Shown here one piece after another: positions 42,480 to 45,622 of a stretch of DNA of 45,622 bases. Below the pieces are notes generated by a model. It worked only from the letters and a program-made list of their open reading frames with translations. It searched no databases and was not told where the DNA came from. How positions within the stretch are numbered: position 1 is the stretch's first letter; each line of letters begins with the position of its first letter. The translations under genes were made by a program, and so were the position numbers. This stretch comes from Rhodospirillaceae bacterium (GTDB taxonomy: Bacteria > Pseudomonadota > Alphaproteobacteria > Thalassobaculales > Thalassobaculaceae): contig JABIRP010000118.1 in NCBI GenBank assembly GCA_018699735.1, forward strand, positions 1 through 45,622, in the 5' to 3' direction.

Positions 42480-43304
42480 CTACTTACGGCGACGACGGAC
42501 GATCAACTTGTCCGTCTTTTTGTTGCTACGCGTGCGCTTACCCTTGGTCGGCTTACCCCACGGACTAACCGGATGCCGGCCACCGGAGGTACGACCTTCA
42601 CCACCACCATGCGGGTGATCGACCGGGTTCATCACAACACCACGGGTGACCGGGCGTTTGCCGAGCCACCGCTTACGACCAGCCTTACCGATCTTGATGT
42701 TTTGCTGATCCGGATTTGATACCGCGCCGATGGTTGCCATGCACTCACCGCGCACCATGCGAACCTCGCCCGAGGTCAACTTCAAGAGCGCGTACCCACC
42801 GTCACGACCGACCAGCTGTACGTAGGTTCCGGCTGAGCGCGCCATCTGGCCACCCTTGCCGGCCTTCAGCTCGACGTTGTGAATGATGGTGCCAATCGGA
42901 ATGTTCTTAAGCGGGGCGGCGTTGCCGGGCTTAATATCGACCCGTTCACCGGAGATGACCTTGTCGCCCGCCGTCACCCGCTGTGGCGCGATGATGTAGG
43001 CCTGTTCGCCATCATCATAAGTCACCAGCGCGATGAACGCGGTCCGGTTGGGATCATATTCCAACCGCTCGATCGTTCCCTGCACGTCATACTTCCGACG
43101 CTTGAAATCGATGATCCGGTAGCTCCGCTTGTGACCGCCCCCACGGTGGTAGGCAGTCGTGCGGCCATGATTGTTACGGCCACCGGTCTTGTTCAGACCC
43201 CGGGTCAGCGTTTTGACCGGCTTGCCCTTCCACAGATCCGAGCGGTCAACAATGACCAGCTGGCGCTGTGACGGCGTGGTCGGATTGAATGTCTTAAGCG
43301 CCAT
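42480..43304 (-). CDS. rplB: 50S ribosomal protein L2
   Basis: [17 protein letters not shown]...[34 protein letters not shown]. Confidence 0.99.
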   Translation of the reverse strand: MALKTFNPTTPSQRQLVIVDRSDLWKGKPVKTLTRGLNKTGGRNNHGRTTAYHRGGGHKRSYRIIDFKRRKYDVQGTIERLEYDPNRTAFIALVTYDDGEQAYIIAPQRVTAGDKVISGERVDIKPGNAAPLKNIPIGTIIHNVELKAGKGGQMARSAGTYVQLVGRDGGYALLKLTSGEVRMVRGECMATIGAVSNPDQQNIKIGKAGRKRWLGKRPVTRGVVMNPVDHPHGGGEGRTSGGRHPVSPWGKPTKGKRTRSNKKTDKLIVRRRRK

Positions 43305-43308
43305 CGCT

Positions 43309-43638
43309 TCAGACCCCCATCATGATGTCGGGCATTTCGCCATCCACGAAGGTGACGACGGCCTTTTTATAATCCGAGCGACGGCCGGGCCGTCCACGAA
43401 ACCGCTTGGTCTTGCCCTTCACGCGAAGGGTGTTGACCGCCTTGACCTTCTTGTCGAACAGACCTTCGATCGCAACCTTGATCTCGGGCTTGGTGGCGTC
43501 GAGGGGCACGATGAACGTGACCTGGCCATGTTCGGACCCAAGGGTCGATTTCTCAGTGACGAGAGGTTGGCGGATCAATTCGTACATCCGCTCCTTGCTC
43601 AACGACACCTCGCTGGCGTTGCGTGGCCGCATACTCAT
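43309..43638 (-). CDS. rplW: 50S ribosomal protein L23
   Basis: [48 protein letters not shown] overlap with rplD stop. Confidence 0.97.
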   Translation of the reverse strand: MSMRPRNASEVSLSKERMYELIRQPLVTEKSTLGSEHGQVTFIVPLDATKPEIKVAIEGLFDKKVKAVNTLRVKGKTKRFRGRPGRRSDYKKAVVTFVDGEMPDIMMGV

Positions 43639-44252
43639 TTCAGCCGAGCCTCCAGGTGTTGGACGGCGTCCTTGGTCAGAACCAAGGTATCTCGCCGAAG
43701 AATGTCGTAAACGTTAGCGCCTTGCTGCGGCAGAACATCCACATTCGGAATGTTGCGCGCCGCGCGGGCGAAAGCGTCATTCAATTCCGGACCGTCGATG
43801 ATCAGCACCGAGGCCCAGCCGAGCTTGTCGAATTGGGCAATCAAGTCCTTGGTCTTGCCTTCGGACTCAGCCTTATCAAGCACGATCAGCTTGCCATCGG
43901 CCTGTTTGGCCGAGAGAGCGCACCGCATGCCGAGCTTGCGAACCTTCTTCGGCAGCGCATGCTCATGACTGCGATTGACCGGTGCGTGAATGGTACCACC
44001 CCCCCGCAAGCCAACGGCCCTGGCATTACCCTGACGGGATCGGCCGGTGCCCTTCTGACGGAACGGCTTGGCGTTGCTGCCACTGACGTCGGAAACGGTT
44101 TTGGTCTTGTGCGTACCAGCGCGACGCTTGGCCAGCTGCCAGTTGACGACCCGGGCAATGATGTCTCGGCGCGGATCCGTGCCGAAGACCTCATCAGCGA
44201 CCTCAATGTCGCCGGCCTTCTTGTCGTCCAGTGTTTTCACCGGGAGCTTCAT
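43635..44252 (-). CDS. rplD: 50S ribosomal protein L4
   Basis: MKLPVKTLDDKKAGDIEVADEVFG...FRQKGTGRSRQGNARAVGLRGGGTIHAP; start set at MKLPV. Confidence 0.98.
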   Translation of the reverse strand: MKLPVKTLDDKKAGDIEVADEVFGTDPRRDIIARVVNWQLAKRRAGTHKTKTVSDVSGSNAKPFRQKGTGRSRQGNARAVGLRGGGTIHAPVNRSHEHALPKKVRKLGMRCALSAKQADGKLIVLDKAESEGKTKDLIAQFDKLGWASVLIIDGPELNDAFARAARNIPNVDVLPQQGANVYDILRRDTLVLTKDAVQHLEARLK

Positions 44253-44256
44253 CGCT

Positions 44257-45081
44257 CTATTCCTTCTTCTCGGCGTCATCGGCGGTTGCCTCTGATGGGG
44301 CCTCAGCCTCAACAGGTGCCTCAACTGCCGCAGCTTCCGCCTCGGCTACCACCTCTTCGGCCGGCGCCTCCTCAGCAGGGGCTGCTTCAGAAGGGGCCGC
44401 TTCAGCTTGGCGGGTCGCTCCCGGGAAGGGCACGCCCTCCGGCAATTTCGCCTTCACCGCATCGGTAATTTCGACGTAAGCACCTTTGGAACCGGGGACA
44501 GCGCCCCGGACCAGGATCACACCGCGATCAACATCGGTCGAAACCACGACGAGGTTTTGCGTGGTCACCCGCTCAGCGCCCATGTGTCCGGCCATCTTCT
44601 TGCCTTTGAACACCCTGCCCGGGTCCTGGCTGTTACCAGTTGAACCGAGACTACGGTGCGAGACCGAAACGCCGTGAGAGGCGCGCAGGCCGGAAAAATT
44701 GTGCCGTTTCATGGCACCGGCGAAACCCTTACCGATCGAGGTCGCGGCAACGTCAACTTTCTGACCGGCAATGAAATGCTCGGCCGTGATCTCGGCACCA
44801 ACATCAATCAGGTTGTCGGCGGAAACCCGGAACTCGACGAGCTTGCGTTTCGGTTCGACCTCAGCCTTGGCGAAATGTCCGCGCATGGCCTTGCCAACGC
44901 GTTTCACCTTGGCCTTACCAACACCGAGTTGCAATGCGGTGTAGCCGTCCCGATCCTCGGTACGTTGGGCGACAACCTGACAGTTATCGACCTTCAGCAC
45001 TGTGACGGGAACGTGCTGACCGGCGTCATCAAAGACACGGGTCATTCCCATTTTTTGTGCAATTATTCCGGAGCGTATCAC
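44257..45081 (-). CDS. rplC: 50S ribosomal protein L3 with Ala/Glu-rich C-terminal extension
   Basis: [36 protein letters not shown] (caller: MIRSG...), [13 protein letters not shown]; 49-aa [14 protein letters not shown]... tail. Confidence 0.98.
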   Translation of the reverse strand: MIRSGIIAQKMGMTRVFDDAGQHVPVTVLKVDNCQVVAQRTEDRDGYTALQLGVGKAKVKRVGKAMRGHFAKAEVEPKRKLVEFRVSADNLIDVGAEITAEHFIAGQKVDVAATSIGKGFAGAMKRHNFSGLRASHGVSVSHRSLGSTGNSQDPGRVFKGKKMAGHMGAERVTTQNLVVVSTDVDRGVILVRGAVPGSKGAYVEITDAVKAKLPEGVPFPGATRQAEAAPSEAAPAEEAPAEEVVAEAEAAAVEAPVEAEAPSEATADDAEKKE

Positions 45082-45096
45082 TTGTTCTCTCCAGCC

Positions 45097-45405
45097 TTAG
45101 AGTTTGATCTCGACGTCCACACCGGCCGCCAGGTCGAGCTTCATAAGCGCATCAACCGTTTGCGGGGTGGGGTCGACGATGTCCAGGAGCCGCTTGTGGG
45201 TGCGAATCTCAAACTGCTCGCGGCTCTTCTTGTCGATATGCGGTGAACGCAGCACCGTGAAACGTTCGATCCGCGTCGGCAACGGGATCGGTCCCCGAAC
45301 CTGCGCGCCGGTGCGCTTCGCCGTGCTGACGATCTCGCTGGTGGATTGATCCAGCACGCGGTGATCGAACGCCTTCAGGCGGATCCGGATGTTTTGACTG
45401 TCCAT
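45097..45405 (-). CDS. rpsJ: 30S ribosomal protein S10
   Basis: [73 protein letters not shown]. Confidence 0.99.
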   Translation of the reverse strand: MDSQNIRIRLKAFDHRVLDQSTSEIVSTAKRTGAQVRGPIPLPTRIERFTVLRSPHIDKKSREQFEIRTHKRLLDIVDPTPQTVDALMKLDLAAGVDVEIKL

Positions 45406-45443
45406 GGCCGTATCCCGTAGCCCTTTCAGAGGCTTAAAAGTCC

Positions 45444-45473
45444 GCGGCCTCGACGATAATTCGACGAGGCCGC
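45444..45473 (-). terminator. Hairpin between tuf and rpsJ followed by a short T run
   Basis: GCGGCCTCGaCGA-TAAT-TCGaCGAGGCCGC (12 bp, one mismatch); minus-strand continuation GGACTTTTAAG. Confidence 0.72.
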
Positions 45474-45480
45474 TGGTTGA

Positions 45481-45622
45481 TTACTCGATAATGGAGGCGA
45501 CGACGCCGGCTCCGACGGTGCGACCGCCCTCTCGGATGGCGAAGCGCAAGCCGTCGTCCATCGCGATCGGTGCGATCAGCTCAACCTTCATCGCAATATT
45601 ATCGCCCGGCATCACCATCTCG
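45481..45622 (-). CDS. tuf: Elongation factor Tu, C-terminal end only (truncated by window edge)
   Basis: Reverse-strand translation ...[22 protein letters not shown]-stop. Confidence 0.95.
   Translation of the reverse strand, partial: EMVMPGDNIAMKVELIAPIAMDDGLRFAIREGGRTVGAGVVASIIE

Overview
This 45.6 kb window is an alphaproteobacterial-type chromosome segment with three parts. (1) A conserved block on the + strand: cpoB/ybgF (cut at the left edge), tilS, ftsH, folP (1-5.46 kb). (2) An accessory, metabolically flavoured region (about 5.5-21.2 kb): a 1198-aa fused double ABC exporter, an MFS transporter, a Rieske oxygenase, a DksA/TraR zinc-finger protein, an epoxide-hydrolase-like alpha/beta hydrolase, a RidA protein, a TauD-like dioxygenase, three SDRs, a universal stress protein, a DUF547-like Tat/lipoprotein candidate and an acyl-CoA carboxylase beta subunit. 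(3) A second conserved block, mostly on the - strand: ATP12, AsmA, HAD phosphatase, RluC, CrcB, an RNase-H-fold-like DUF429-type protein, RarA, HtrA/Do, then (after one + strand helical-repeat ORF) the S10-spc-alpha ribosomal supercluster from tuf (partial, right edge) through rplQ. No CRISPR array, tRNA, rRNA, transposase, phage module or recognisable defence system was found. The best leads for something under-described are: an operator-like 24-bp palindrome in a 287-bp intergenic region; a ~102-nt hairpin REP-like element with a second half-copy 4 kb away; a second GC-rich inverted-repeat family; a 3x15-bp in-frame repeat in the HtrA signal peptide; a 17-bp-period repeat upstream of an orphan helical-repeat protein; an RNase-H-like orphan inserted between crcB and rarA; a CydDC-like single-chain ABC exporter; and acidic/Ala-rich tails on several ribosomal proteins. 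All calls are from reading sequence and the supplied ORF translations; no database search was run.
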